Part shown: positions 26,467 through 34,947 of the stretch, one piece after another | Layout of the letters: each line of letters begins with the position of its first letter | Position numbering within the stretch: the first letter of the stretch is position 1 | Assembly (NCBI GenBank): GCA_910583555.1 | Contig: CAJTXO010000009.1 | Coordinates: 62,001 to 126,000 of the forward strand | DNA: 64,000 nt | Direction: 5' to 3' | Source of the DNA: an uncultured Eubacterium sp. | Lineage (GTDB): Bacteria > Bacillota > Clostridia > Lachnospirales > Lachnospiraceae | Translations under genes and position numbers: made by a program | The notes under the pieces: model-generated | Database searches by the model: none | What the model was told of the DNA's origin: nothing | The model's input: only the letters and a program-made list of their open reading frames with translations

Positions 26467-27393
26467 ATGAACGTGATTTTTATGGGAACGCCGGATTTTG
26501 CCGTTCCGGTGTTACAGGCTCTTTTGGATGCGGACGAACACTGTGTGACGGCGGTCGTCACACAGCCGGATAAGGCGCGGGGGAGAAGTGGGAAACTGGT
26601 CTTTACCCCGGTCAAGGAGGCTGCTGTGGCACACGGTGTTCCGGTATATACGCCGGAACGTGTCAAGGATAAGACGTTTGTCGAAACGCTCCGGGGGATT
26701 CCGTGCGACGTCATCGTCGTGGCGGCGTTTGGACAGATTTTATCGAAAGAAATACTGGAAATGCCAAAATACGGCTGTATCAATGTCCATGCCTCGCTCC
26801 TGCCGAGATGGAGAGGGGCGGCGCCGATCCAGTGGGCGATCCTGGCGGGAGATGCGACGACCGGCATCACGACGATGCAGATGGACGAAGGGCTTGATAC
26901 CGGCGATATGCTGCTGAAAAAAGAAATCGCGATCCGTGAGGACGAGACAGGTGAGAGCCTGTTTGACAGGTTGTCAGAACTCGGCGGGCCGCTGCTGCTG
27001 GAGACGCTTTCGCAGGCAGAGCAGGGGACGCTTCAGCGCATCAAACAGGATGACGCGGAGAGCACGTACGCGAAAATGCTTCGAAAAGAACTGGGGAAAC
27101 TGGATTTTTCAAAAGAGGCGGCCGAGTTGGAGCGGTATGTGCGCGGCTTAAACTCCTGGCCGAGCGCGTACACATATTTCCGCGGCAAGATGATGAAAAT
27201 ATGGCGGGCGTCCGTCATTGACCGGAATACGGAGCTGCCGTGCGGGGCGGTAGCCGAAGTGGAAAAAGATGGATTCTGCATCCAGACCGGAAATGGACTG
27301 CTCAAAGTGCTGGAAGTGCAGTTAGAGGGAAAGAAGCGGATGAAGAGCGCGGATTTTTTGAGAGGGAACGACGTTGCGGACGATAGCTTTTGA
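26467..27393 (+). CDS. fmt: methionyl-tRNA formyltransferase
   Basis: The 308-residue enzyme formylates initiator Met-tRNA. The N-terminal formyltransferase domain shows FMGTPDFAVPVL, VVTQPDKARGR, the catalytic block CINVHASLLPRWRGAAPIQWAI and DTGDML, followed by the C-terminal OB domain. The start at 26467 follows AAAAGGAGG; the ORF opens 45 bases earlier inside def and that start is rejected. The 3 prime end overlaps rsmB by 20 bases. Confidence 0.96.
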   Translation: MNVIFMGTPDFAVPVLQALLDADEHCVTAVVTQPDKARGRSGKLVFTPVKEAAVAHGVPVYTPERVKDKTFVETLRGIPCDVIVVAAFGQILSKEILEMPKYGCINVHASLLPRWRGAAPIQWAILAGDATTGITTMQMDEGLDTGDMLLKKEIAIREDETGESLFDRLSELGGPLLLETLSQAEQGTLQRIKQDDAESTYAKMLRKELGKLDFSKEAAELERYVRGLNSWPSAYTYFRGKMMKIWRASVIDRNTELPCGAVAEVEKDGFCIQTGNGLLKVLEVQLEGKKRMKSADFLRGNDVADDSF

Positions 27394-28744
27394 TATCATA
27401 TACGGGGTGATGGAGCAAGGGGAACACAGCGATGAGTGGTTCCATCTGCTGGCCGAACAGGGCAGGCAGACGGATGGCCGGGCATTTACGAAACAGGAAA
27501 AGAGTTTTCTGCGCCGACTTTCGTATGGCACGATCGAGCGCGCGCTTTTTTTGGATGCGGTGATCGAATTGTTTTCCAAAATCCCGGTCGTGAAAATGAA
27601 ACCGGCGATCCGCACGATCCTGCGTATGGGGACATATGAGATCCTGTTTATGGATGCGGTCCCGGTTTCGGCTACGTGCAACGAAATGGTGAAATTGACG
27701 AGGAAGAAAAGGTGGGACAGCCTGAGCGGATTTGTCAACGGTGTTCTGCGGAATATCGCGCGGGAAGAAAAACAAATGCTGCAAAAAAAGGCCTGTCAGA
27801 AAGCATCTTCGCCGGAAAAACGATTATCGGTGCTCTACTCGGTGCCGGAAGAACTGGCGCATATGCTCGTACAGTCTTACGGAAAGAAGACGGCGGAAAA
27901 GATCCTTGCCTCATTTTATGACAACAGGTCCGTTACGATCCGCGTGCAGACGATGAACGCGTCGGTCGAACAGGTGAAGGAAGAGCTGGCGCAGGCCGGC
28001 GTGTGCGTAACCGAAGGCGCGTACATGGATACGAGCCTTGCCATTCGGGATTTTGAGCGGATCGAGTCGCTGCCCGGGTTTGACGAGGGACATTTTGTCG
28101 TGCAGGATGAGAGTTCAATGCTTCCGGTGCTCGTATCAGGGATCCAGCCCGGCGATACCGTCTTGGACGTCTGCGCCAGTCCCGGCGGAAAAACATTTCA
28201 TGCGGCCGATCTGCTAAAAGGCGGGGGAACGGTGCTGGCGAGGGATGTTTCTCAGAAGAAACTGCGCCGTCTCCGCGAAAATGCAGAGAGGCTGCGGGCG
28301 GGGCATGTTACGATCGAACAGTGGGATGCCACGGAGATTGATGAAAGATGGAATGGGCGCGCCGACGTCGTACTTGTGGACGTTCCGTGTTCGGGGATCG
28401 GCGTCATCGGCCGAAAACCCGAGATCCGCTACCACGCGATGGAGCACGCCGGAGAACTACCGGAACTCCAGAAAAAGATTGCGGCCGGGGCAGCCGCGGC
28501 GCTGCGGCCGGGCGGGGCGCTGGTTTACAGTACGTGTACGATCCATCCCCGCGAAAATGAAGAGGTGGCGGAGTGGATCGAGCAGCATCTGCCGTTAAAG
28601 CGGGTCTCTCTGGATGCATATTTGCCCGCATCGCTGAAAAACGGCATGACGGCGCGGGGGATGATCCAGATCCTGCCGGGACTGCAGGCGTGCGACGGCT
28701 TTTTTGCCGCCAGATTTATAAAAGAAAAGGATGCGGTGCGGTAA
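27374..28744 (+). CDS. rsmB: 16S rRNA (cytosine(967)-C(5))-methyltransferase
   Basis: A TTG start at 27374, within the end of fmt, gives a 456-residue protein. It has an N-terminal NusB-like helical domain, then the SAM-dependent fold with DVCASPGGKTFHAADL (motif I), LVDVPCSGIGVIGRKPEIR with the PC catalytic motif IV, and STCTIHPRENEEV with the second catalytic Cys. Its last 17 codons form part of a 118-bp tandem duplication with rlmN sequence, so its 3 prime end is repeated downstream as a chimeric short frame. Confidence 0.93.
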   Translation: MRTIAFDIIYGVMEQGEHSDEWFHLLAEQGRQTDGRAFTKQEKSFLRRLSYGTIERALFLDAVIELFSKIPVVKMKPAIRTILRMGTYEILFMDAVPVSATCNEMVKLTRKKRWDSLSGFVNGVLRNIAREEKQMLQKKACQKASSPEKRLSVLYSVPEELAHMLVQSYGKKTAEKILASFYDNRSVTIRVQTMNASVEQVKEELAQAGVCVTEGAYMDTSLAIRDFERIESLPGFDEGHFVVQDESSMLPVLVSGIQPGDTVLDVCASPGGKTFHAADLLKGGGTVLARDVSQKKLRRLRENAERLRAGHVTIEQWDATEIDERWNGRADVVLVDVPCSGIGVIGRKPEIRYHAMEHAGELPELQKKIAAGAAAALRPGGALVYSTCTIHPRENEEVAEWIEQHLPLKRVSLDAYLPASLKNGMTARGMIQILPGLQACDGFFAARFIKEKDAVR

Positions 28745-28929
28745 AATGGAAGAGAGGGAAAAGGCGGATCTGCGGAGCATGGAGGAACAAAAGCTGGTCG
28801 ATCTTGCGGATGACGGCTTTTTTGCCGCTAGATTTATAAAAGAAAAGGATGCGGTGCGGTAAAATGGAAGAGAGGGAAAAGGCGGATCTGCGGAGCATGG
28901 ACGAGCAGCAGATGATCGAACTGGCCGTG
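28694..28929 (+). repeat. 118-bp tandem duplication at the rsmB/rlmN junction
   Basis: Copy 1 is 28694-28811 and copy 2 is 28812-28929. The first ~88 bases of each copy are identical apart from one C/T change; the last ~30 bases of copy 1 have diverged from the rlmN reading frame. Each copy holds the 3 prime end of rsmB, the start codon region and first codons of rlmN. Confidence 0.92.
28746..28862 (+). CDS. 38-residue chimeric ORF made by the tandem duplication (rlmN head on rsmB tail)
   Basis: ATG at 28746 begins like RlmN (MEEREKADLRSMEEQ), continues through diverged codons, then ends with the RsmB C-terminus (DGFFAARFIKEKDAVR). Because the period of 118 is not divisible by three, the duplication fuses two frames. 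The product is probably not functional. The ORF stop lies two bases before the real rlmN start, so it may affect ribosome delivery to rlmN. Confidence 0.5.
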   Translation: MEEREKADLRSMEEQKLVDLADDGFFAARFIKEKDAVR

Positions 28930-29907
28930 GAATATGGGGAAAAAACGTTCCGGGGCCGGCAGATGTTCGAGTGGATCCATAAGAAACAGGTGCGGGAGCT
29001 GGGTGAAATGTCAAATGTGCCGAAGGCGTTTTTAGAGAAAATTTCCGAATGGTACATCGTTTCCGGCGTCCGGATCGTAGAAAAGCAGGTGTCGGCGAGA
29101 AAGGATGCCGCTAAGTATTTATTTTCCCTGGCGGACGGGAATCTCGTCGAGAGTGTGTGGATGAAGTACCGCCACGGGAACAGCGTCTGCGTCTCTTCAC
29201 AGGTCGGCTGCCGGATGGGCTGTACGTTTTGCGCATCGACGCTGACCGGGCTCGTCAGGAACCTGACGGCGGGGGAAATCCTTTCGCAGATTTATGAGAT
29301 CCAGCGCGAGACCGGACAGCGGGTGTCAAATGTCATCGTCATGGGGATGGGTGAGCCATTGGATAATTTTGATCATCTGCTCTCTTTTATACATTTGCTC
29401 TCGCATGAAAAAGGGATACGGATCAGTCAGCGGAACATTACGATTTCCACATGCGGACTCGTCGAACAGATCCGCCGCCTGATGGAAGAAAAACTGCAGG
29501 TCACGCTGGCGATCAGCCTACATGCGCCCAACGACGAGATCCGCAGGGAAACGATGCCGGTGGCGAAAAAATATTCGATGGAAGAAATATTTTTGGCATG
29601 CCGGGATTATATCGCATATACTGGAAGAAGAGTTACATTTGAATACAGTATGATCGACGGGGTGAATGACAAAACTGCCCATGCGGCGGAACTGGCCCGC
29701 CGGCTAAAGGGCATGAACTGCCACGTAAACCTCATTCCGCTCAATGAGGTTAAGGAACGAAGAACGAGACGGTCGAAGGAAGAAGCGATCAGGGAATTTC
29801 AGCGGGTGCTGGAAAACAGCGGGATCAACGTTACGGTGAGGAGGGAGATGGGCGGCGATATTGATGCGGCCTGCGGACAACTTAGAAATCGTTTTATAAA
29901 TAAATAG
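28864..29907 (+). CDS. rlmN: 23S rRNA (adenine(2503)-C(2))-methyltransferase (radical SAM)
   Basis: The 347-residue radical SAM enzyme shows the CxxxCxxC cluster motif GCRMGCTFCAST, GEPLDNF, and a C-terminal part with VTFEYSMIDGVND and INVTVRREMGGDIDAACGQL. It methylates A2503 of 23S rRNA and often A37 of tRNAs. The start is in copy 2 of the tandem duplication. The operon continues to the PP2C phosphatase after a new promoter. Confidence 0.95.
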   Translation: MEEREKADLRSMDEQQMIELAVEYGEKTFRGRQMFEWIHKKQVRELGEMSNVPKAFLEKISEWYIVSGVRIVEKQVSARKDAAKYLFSLADGNLVESVWMKYRHGNSVCVSSQVGCRMGCTFCASTLTGLVRNLTAGEILSQIYEIQRETGQRVSNVIVMGMGEPLDNFDHLLSFIHLLSHEKGIRISQRNITISTCGLVEQIRRLMEEKLQVTLAISLHAPNDEIRRETMPVAKKYSMEEIFLACRDYIAYTGRRVTFEYSMIDGVNDKTAHAAELARRLKGMNCHVNLIPLNEVKERRTRRSKEEAIREFQRVLENSGINVTVRREMGGDIDAACGQLRNRFINK

Positions 29908-29924
29908 GATAAAACAAATAAATC

Positions 29925-29953
29925 TTGTCCTTTTTGCGTTCTTGTGATATTAT
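29925..29953 (+). promoter_or_regulatory. promoter for the phosphatase/kinase genes
   Basis: TTGTCC at 29925-29930, 17-base spacer and TATTAT at 29948-29953, 40 bases before the GTG start of the phosphatase. Confidence 0.65.
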
Positions 29954-29993
29954 GGAAGTAATCTGTTGAAGTTGTAACTAAGGAGGTCAAACT

Positions 29994-30716
29994 GTGCAAA
30001 CATTTTCTATAACAGATACGGGGCGCACAAGAGACGTAAATCAGGACTATGTGTTCTGTCAGGAACACGCAGTCGGAAGTTTCCCGAATCTGTTTATTGT
30101 GGCTGACGGAATGGGCGGTCACAATGCAGGAGATACCGCCTCGCGGATGTGTGTGGAGGAAGTTGTCTCACAGATTGAAAAAAGTACAAAAGTAACGCCG
30201 ATCGGAATATTGGAACAGGCAGTGGCCGTTGCCAATGAAACGGTGTACGATGCTTCACTGGAAAACGTAGCATTGTACGGGATGGGGACGACGATCGTTG
30301 CCGCCGTGGTGTTAGGGGATACGGTTTACGTGATCAATGTGGGTGATTCGCGGCTGTATGTATGTAAAGATACGTTGAAGCAGGTGACAGTGGATCATTC
30401 GCTCGTAGAAGAGATGGTTCAGTCTGGTAAGATTCAGAAAGAAGATATGCGTACGCATCCCAATAAAAATATTATTACACGAGCTCTTGGAACAGACAGC
30501 ATGGTAAAAGCGGATTGCTTTGAAATTGAAGTGGACGAAGGGGACGTGCTCTTGTTATGTTCGGATGGATTGACGAATATGCTCGAGGACGAACGGATCG
30601 AGTCGATTTTAAAGCAGAATCGAGATGATATGAGACGGGTGGGGGAAATGTTGGTGAAAGAGGCAAACGAGGCCGGTGGAAAGGATAATATCAGTGTTGT
30701 CTTAGTTCGCATATAG
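29994..30716 (+). CDS. prpC: PP2C-family Ser/Thr protein phosphatase (Stp/PrpC)
   Basis: The 240-residue metal-dependent phosphatase has DTGRTRDVNQD, VADGMGGHNAGD, GTTIVAAVV, VGDSRLYV and LLCSDGLTNML followed by GGKDNISVVLV. Metal-binding aspartates of PP2C are all visible. It reverses phosphorylation by the PASTA kinase encoded next. GTG start after AAGGAGG. It probably regulates cell-wall and division proteins with the neighbouring kinase. Confidence 0.94.
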   Translation: MQTFSITDTGRTRDVNQDYVFCQEHAVGSFPNLFIVADGMGGHNAGDTASRMCVEEVVSQIEKSTKVTPIGILEQAVAVANETVYDASLENVALYGMGTTIVAAVVLGDTVYVINVGDSRLYVCKDTLKQVTVDHSLVEEMVQSGKIQKEDMRTHPNKNIITRALGTDSMVKADCFEIEVDEGDVLLLCSDGLTNMLEDERIESILKQNRDDMRRVGEMLVKEANEAGGKDNISVVLVRI

Positions 30717-30747
30717 TTTCAGTATTGACAGAATGGAGGAATTTGTT

Positions 30748-32799
30748 TTGGTAAATATAGGTACCATTATTGGCGACCGCTATGAGATATTGGAAAAGGT
30801 CGGCAGCGGCGGCATGGCAGATGTATTTCGCGCCAAATGCCACCGGTTGAACCGATTTGTCGCGATCAAGATATTAAAACAGGAGTATAGTGAGGATACG
30901 AAATTTGTTGCCAAGTTCCGCGGAGAGGCGCAGGCGATCGCCAGCATGTCCCATCCGAATATCGTTGGCATTTATGATGTGGGTGAGGAAGACGGACTGT
31001 ATTATATCGTGATGGAATTGGTAGATGGGATCACGTTAAAAAAATATATCGAGGAGAAGGGGAAACTTTCGGTCAAGGAAGCAGTAGGGATTTCCCTTCA
31101 GATCGCAAATGGGCTCGATGCGGCGCACCGCAACAATATCGTGCATCGCGATGTGAAGCCGCAGAATATACTGATTGCGAGGGACGGCACGGCGAAAGTG
31201 TCAGATTTTGGTATTGCGAAGGCGGCGAGTTCGAATACGATCACCGCGAACGCGATGGGTTCGGTGCATTACATTTCTCCCGAGCAGGCGCGCGGCGGGT
31301 ACAGCGATGAAAAGAGTGATATTTATTCGCTCGGTGTCACGATGTATGAAATGCTGAGCGGGGACCTGCCGTTTACCGGGGAGAGCGCGGTGGCGATCGC
31401 CCTCGCCCATATCCAGGAGGACGCGGTGCCGCTTGCCGCGCAGGATGCGTCTATCCCGAGAGGACTCAGTAATATTGTGAATAAATGTATGCAGAAAAAA
31501 ACAGAACTGCGCTATCTGTCGGCGGTGGACCTGATCGCTGACTTAAAGGGATTTCTCCAGGACCCCGACGGCGAGTACGGGGTGATCGGAAATTTATATG
31601 GAAATGGCGGGACGATCCTGATGTCAAAAGATGATGTGAATACGCTGAAACATGCTTCGCGCAGCAATCATATCCAGACGGCGGACGAAGAGGAGCCGGC
31701 CGAGGGGCGCGACGAAGAGGAAGATAAGTCGGACGTGGATCCGAAGTTAGAGAAAGCGCTTGTCTTTGGAAGTATCGCGGTGGCGATCATCATCGGCCTC
31801 GTCGTGATTTATATGTTAGGGCGTTTTATCGGTCTTTGGGGTATTTCAAGCGATAATGGCAAGGGCAGCGATGACGGGAATCAGCCAGCAGTTACGGAGT
31901 CAGCAGCGCCGGGGGCGACTGCTGACAGCGAGACGTTTACTCTTCCGGACTACGAGGACCGCTTAAAGGATGACGTGGCTACGGATCTCGGAAATCACGA
32001 TTTTGAAGTGACGTATGTGGAAGAAGCTTCGGACAATATCGAGAAAGGCAGGGTCATCCGCACCAACCCGGCGGCGGGGACGGAGATGAAGGAAGGCGAT
32101 CAGGTAGAAGTCGTCGTCAGCACCGGAAAGGAACAGATTGCCGTACCGGATACGACAGGGAAGACGATCACTGACGCGATCAACGCGCTCCAGGAAAAAG
32201 GTTTTACGGTGACACAGGGCGCGGACGTATACAGCAGCCAGGCAATCGGAAGAGTGGCATATACGAAGCCGGCCGCAGGTAAAAAGACGGATAAAGGGGA
32301 CGAGATCACGATCTATCCGAGTAAGGGCGAGGAGACGAAATACGCGAAGGTGCCGAATTTGATCGGACTGACCAGAAGCCAGGCCAGACGGGAACTGAAA
32401 AAAGTGGGGTTGGAACTTGGTTCGGAATCGACCAGCTATTCGTCGGTACAGAAAAACCGGGTGTGCGTGCAGAGTGTGTCGAAAAACACACAGGTGGAAC
32501 AGGGTACGACGGTAGACATTACGCTCAGTCTCGGGGAAGAGCAGACGTATACGTACGAGGGAACGGTGACGATCAACAATCCGTTTGACTATCCGGAAGA
32601 TCCGGCGGAAGAGTTTGAGTTTGTTCTCACACAGGACGGCAAGGACACGTCGATCAAGAAAGCGACGCTCGGGCCGAACCAGTTCCCGTACACGCTCCAG
32701 GTGACGGGAAAGAGCGCCAATACCGGAAAGATCAGCGTGTACCGCAGCGGGACGGTTGTGGATACGTATTCGATCTCGTTTAAGAGGATACCGGGCTGA
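30748..32799 (+). CDS. prkC: Ser/Thr protein kinase with PASTA repeats (PrkC-like)
   Basis: About 683 residues. The N-terminal kinase domain has GSGGMADVF, VAIKIL with the invariant Lys, HRDVKPQN, DFGIAK and SPEQARG activation segment. A TM helix lies near residues 335-357 (LVFGSIAVAIIIGLVV), then three PASTA-like repeats (about 395-620) and a C-terminal beta domain. PASTA repeats sense peptidoglycan or muropeptides outside the cell. The ATG at 30733 overlaps its own GGAGG, so TTG 30748 is preferred; alternative start is the ATG. It is followed by rsgA with one shared base. Confidence 0.93.
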   Translation: MVNIGTIIGDRYEILEKVGSGGMADVFRAKCHRLNRFVAIKILKQEYSEDTKFVAKFRGEAQAIASMSHPNIVGIYDVGEEDGLYYIVMELVDGITLKKYIEEKGKLSVKEAVGISLQIANGLDAAHRNNIVHRDVKPQNILIARDGTAKVSDFGIAKAASSNTITANAMGSVHYISPEQARGGYSDEKSDIYSLGVTMYEMLSGDLPFTGESAVAIALAHIQEDAVPLAAQDASIPRGLSNIVNKCMQKKTELRYLSAVDLIADLKGFLQDPDGEYGVIGNLYGNGGTILMSKDDVNTLKHASRSNHIQTADEEEPAEGRDEEEDKSDVDPKLEKALVFGSIAVAIIIGLVVIYMLGRFIGLWGISSDNGKGSDDGNQPAVTESAAPGATADSETFTLPDYEDRLKDDVATDLGNHDFEVTYVEEASDNIEKGRVIRTNPAAGTEMKEGDQVEVVVSTGKEQIAVPDTTGKTITDAINALQEKGFTVTQGADVYSSQAIGRVAYTKPAAGKKTDKGDEITIYPSKGEETKYAKVPNLIGLTRSQARRELKKVGLELGSESTSYSSVQKNRVCVQSVSKNTQVEQGTTVDITLSLGEEQTYTYEGTVTINNPFDYPEDPAEEFEFVLTQDGKDTSIKKATLGPNQFPYTLQVTGKSANTGKISVYRSGTVVDTYSISFKRIPG

Positions 32800-33701
32800 T
32801 GGAGCAAATAGGTAAGATCGTAAAAGGGATCGGCGGTTTTTACTACGTGGATTGTGAAGCTGACGGTGGCAGCTGGCAGTATGAATGTAAGGCAAAGGGG
32901 CTGTTCCGCAAAGATAAGGTAAAGCCCCTCGTCGGGGATGATGTGAGGATCCAGGTCATTTCGGACGAACAGAAGTGGGGAAATATCGAGGAGATCCTGC
33001 CGCGGAAGAACTGTCTCATCCGGCCGGAGGTTGCCAATGTGGATCAGGCGCTGGTGCTGTTTGCGATGGCGGATCCGATGCCGAACCTGAACCTGCTCGA
33101 TCGGTTTCTCGTGATGATGGGCAGGCAGGGGATTGAGACGGCGATCTGTTTCAATAAGCTGGATATTGTTTCGAAGGACGAAGAGGATCGTCTGCGGGAT
33201 GTGTATGAAAAGTGCGCCAATGAAGTCCTTTTTGTGAGCAGTAAAGAACGGATCGGTCTGGACGGACTGCGCCGGCGGCTGGAAGGCAGGACGACGGTTC
33301 TGGCCGGGCCGTCCGGCGTCGGCAAATCGAGCATTCTCAATGAAATTTATCCGGAAGCGGCGTCGAAGACCGGGACGGTCAGTGAGAAGATTGGCCGGGG
33401 ACGGCATACAACGAGGCATTCTGAGCTGTTCTGTATCGGAAAAAAGACCTATTTGTTTGATACGCCGGGATTTAGTTCCCTGCGTATCCCCGATATGGAA
33501 AAAGAAGAACTGAGACATTATTTTACAGAATTTGCGCCTTATGAGGGCCAGTGCCGGTTTATGGGATGTTCGCATACGCATGAACCCGGCTGCAAGGTGA
33601 AGGAGGCACTCGATCAGGGATTGCTGAATCCGGTGCGGTATGAAAACTATGTCCAGCTGTTCGGGGAATTGAAAGAGTGGGAAGAGAGGAAATATACCTG
33701 A
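32799..33701 (+). CDS. rsgA: ribosome small-subunit-dependent GTPase A
   Basis: The 300-residue circularly permuted GTPase has an N-terminal OB fold, NKLD (G4) before GPSGVGKSSILN (G1), FDTPGFSSL (G3), and a C-terminal zinc knuckle CRFMGCSHTHEPGC. It assists late 30S maturation. Its ATG overlaps the prkC stop codon by one base, indicating strong coupling. Confidence 0.95.
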   Translation: MEQIGKIVKGIGGFYYVDCEADGGSWQYECKAKGLFRKDKVKPLVGDDVRIQVISDEQKWGNIEEILPRKNCLIRPEVANVDQALVLFAMADPMPNLNLLDRFLVMMGRQGIETAICFNKLDIVSKDEEDRLRDVYEKCANEVLFVSSKERIGLDGLRRRLEGRTTVLAGPSGVGKSSILNEIYPEAASKTGTVSEKIGRGRHTTRHSELFCIGKKTYLFDTPGFSSLRIPDMEKEELRHYFTEFAPYEGQCRFMGCSHTHEPGCKVKEALDQGLLNPVRYENYVQLFGELKEWEERKYT

Positions 33702-33742
33702 TCAAAAGGCCTGATGTGAAGAAAAAGAAAAGAGGGGAACCT

Positions 33743-34411
33743 ATGGATTACAAATTATCGCCGTCAATCCTTGCGGCAGATGTGTCCCGGCTCGGAGACG
33801 AACTGGCAGCTGTGAGCGAGGCGGGAGCCGATTACATACACATTGATATTATGGATGGCATGTTTGTACCGAACATATCGTTTGGCGTGCCGGTCGTGGC
33901 TGGTATCCGCAAATGCGTGGATACGTTTTTTGATGTACATTTGATGGTGGAGGAGCCGATCCGCTATTTGAAGCCTTTTGCCGAGGCTGGCGCGGACGGG
34001 ATCACGGTTCATGTGGAAGCGTGTGCGGATCTCGAAAAGACGATCAATGAAATTTTAAGTCTGGGAAAAAAGGCGGCGGTTTCGATAAAGCCAGAGACGG
34101 ATCTGACGGATGTCCTGCCGCTGCTTCCGAAGTTGTATATGGTGCTGATCATGACGGTAGAGCCGGGGTATGGCGGACAGAAGATCCGCCGGGATACGTT
34201 TGATAAGATCCGGCAGCTCCGGAATTATATTGATGAAAAAGGGTACGCGGTCGATATCGAGGTGGATGGCGGCGTGAATTTTGAAACGCTGGTCGAGGTG
34301 CTCGACGCTGGCGCCAATGTCGCGGTGGCGGGGACGAAGGTGTTCCGCGGGGATATTACCGAAAACGTGAAGCGGTTTAGGGGGATTTTGGGGGAGTATG
34401 AGGGGAAATGA
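33743..34411 (+). CDS. rpe: ribulose-phosphate 3-epimerase
   Basis: The 222-residue TIM barrel has SPSILAADVSRLGDE, HIDIMDGMFVPNISFG, VHLMVEEP, the MTVEPGYGGQK active site and IEVDGGVNFET. It interconverts ribulose-5-phosphate and xylulose-5-phosphate in the pentose phosphate pathway. The start at 33743 follows AGAGGGGAACC; an in-frame upstream start inside rsgA is rejected. It ends the housekeeping operon. Confidence 0.95.
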   Translation: MDYKLSPSILAADVSRLGDELAAVSEAGADYIHIDIMDGMFVPNISFGVPVVAGIRKCVDTFFDVHLMVEEPIRYLKPFAEAGADGITVHVEACADLEKTINEILSLGKKAAVSIKPETDLTDVLPLLPKLYMVLIMTVEPGYGGQKIRRDTFDKIRQLRNYIDEKGYAVDIEVDGGVNFETLVEVLDAGANVAVAGTKVFRGDITENVKRFRGILGEYEGK

Positions 34412-34419
34412 TTTTTACA

Positions 34420-34932
34420 TCATAAATCCAAAAACTCCCTGAAATCATAGCGGTCTTTCAAAATGAGATCGACTGCTTCCCGCACCGGCGCCTGTCCGGA
34501 CGGTTTCGTAAGAATGATATCAATATAAGGCCTGAGGCTTTCCGCGCAGTCTGCTGGGGCAAATGTGACGCCGGCGGCTTTGACCGCGCTCAGATCGTTC
34601 ATATCATCGCCGATATAGGCGACCTGTTCCGCGGTGAGTCCGTATTGTTCCATTAGTTCCGCGAGCTTCGCGGCTTTATTTTTCACGCCCTGATGAAATT
34701 CCGTCAGTCCAATCTCGCGACACCGGTTTTCCACGATTTTAGACTGTCTCCCGGTGATGATGGCAGGAACGATCCCATAGTGTTTTAACAGTTTGATGCC
34801 GAGTCCGTCGTGAACGTGGAATGCTTTGAACAGTTCCCCGTCATTTCCCATATAAATATGGCCGTCGGTAAGCGTTCCGTCCACGTCCATCGCAAACAGT
34901 TTGATTTGTTTCAGATCAATCGTCTTTTTCAT
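34420..34932 (-). CDS. HAD phosphatase, KdsC-like (3-deoxy-ulosonate-8-phosphate phosphatase type)
   Basis: The 170-residue HAD-superfamily enzyme shows AMDVDGTLTDG (catalytic Asp pair), IITGRQSKIV, and YIGDDMNDLSAVKAAG with TFAPADC, the pattern of KdsC and of the phosphatase part of CMP-ulosonate enzymes. Length fits KdsC (about 170-190). It is the last gene of the minus-strand operon after the aldolase. The substrate is presumably a phosphorylated 2-keto-3-deoxy sugar acid, since kdsB is in the same operon. Confidence 0.8.
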   Translation of the reverse strand: MKKTIDLKQIKLFAMDVDGTLTDGHIYMGNDGELFKAFHVHDGLGIKLLKHYGIVPAIITGRQSKIVENRCREIGLTEFHQGVKNKAAKLAELMEQYGLTAEQVAYIGDDMNDLSAVKAAGVTFAPADCAESLRPYIDIILTKPSGQAPVREAVDLILKDRYDFREFLDL

Positions 34933-34947
34933 CGGTGTCCTCCTGAT

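Noticed and set aside
32589..33581. 330-codon minus-strand frame opposite prkC and rsgA
   Set aside because: Antisense to two conserved genes; no start signal or motif.
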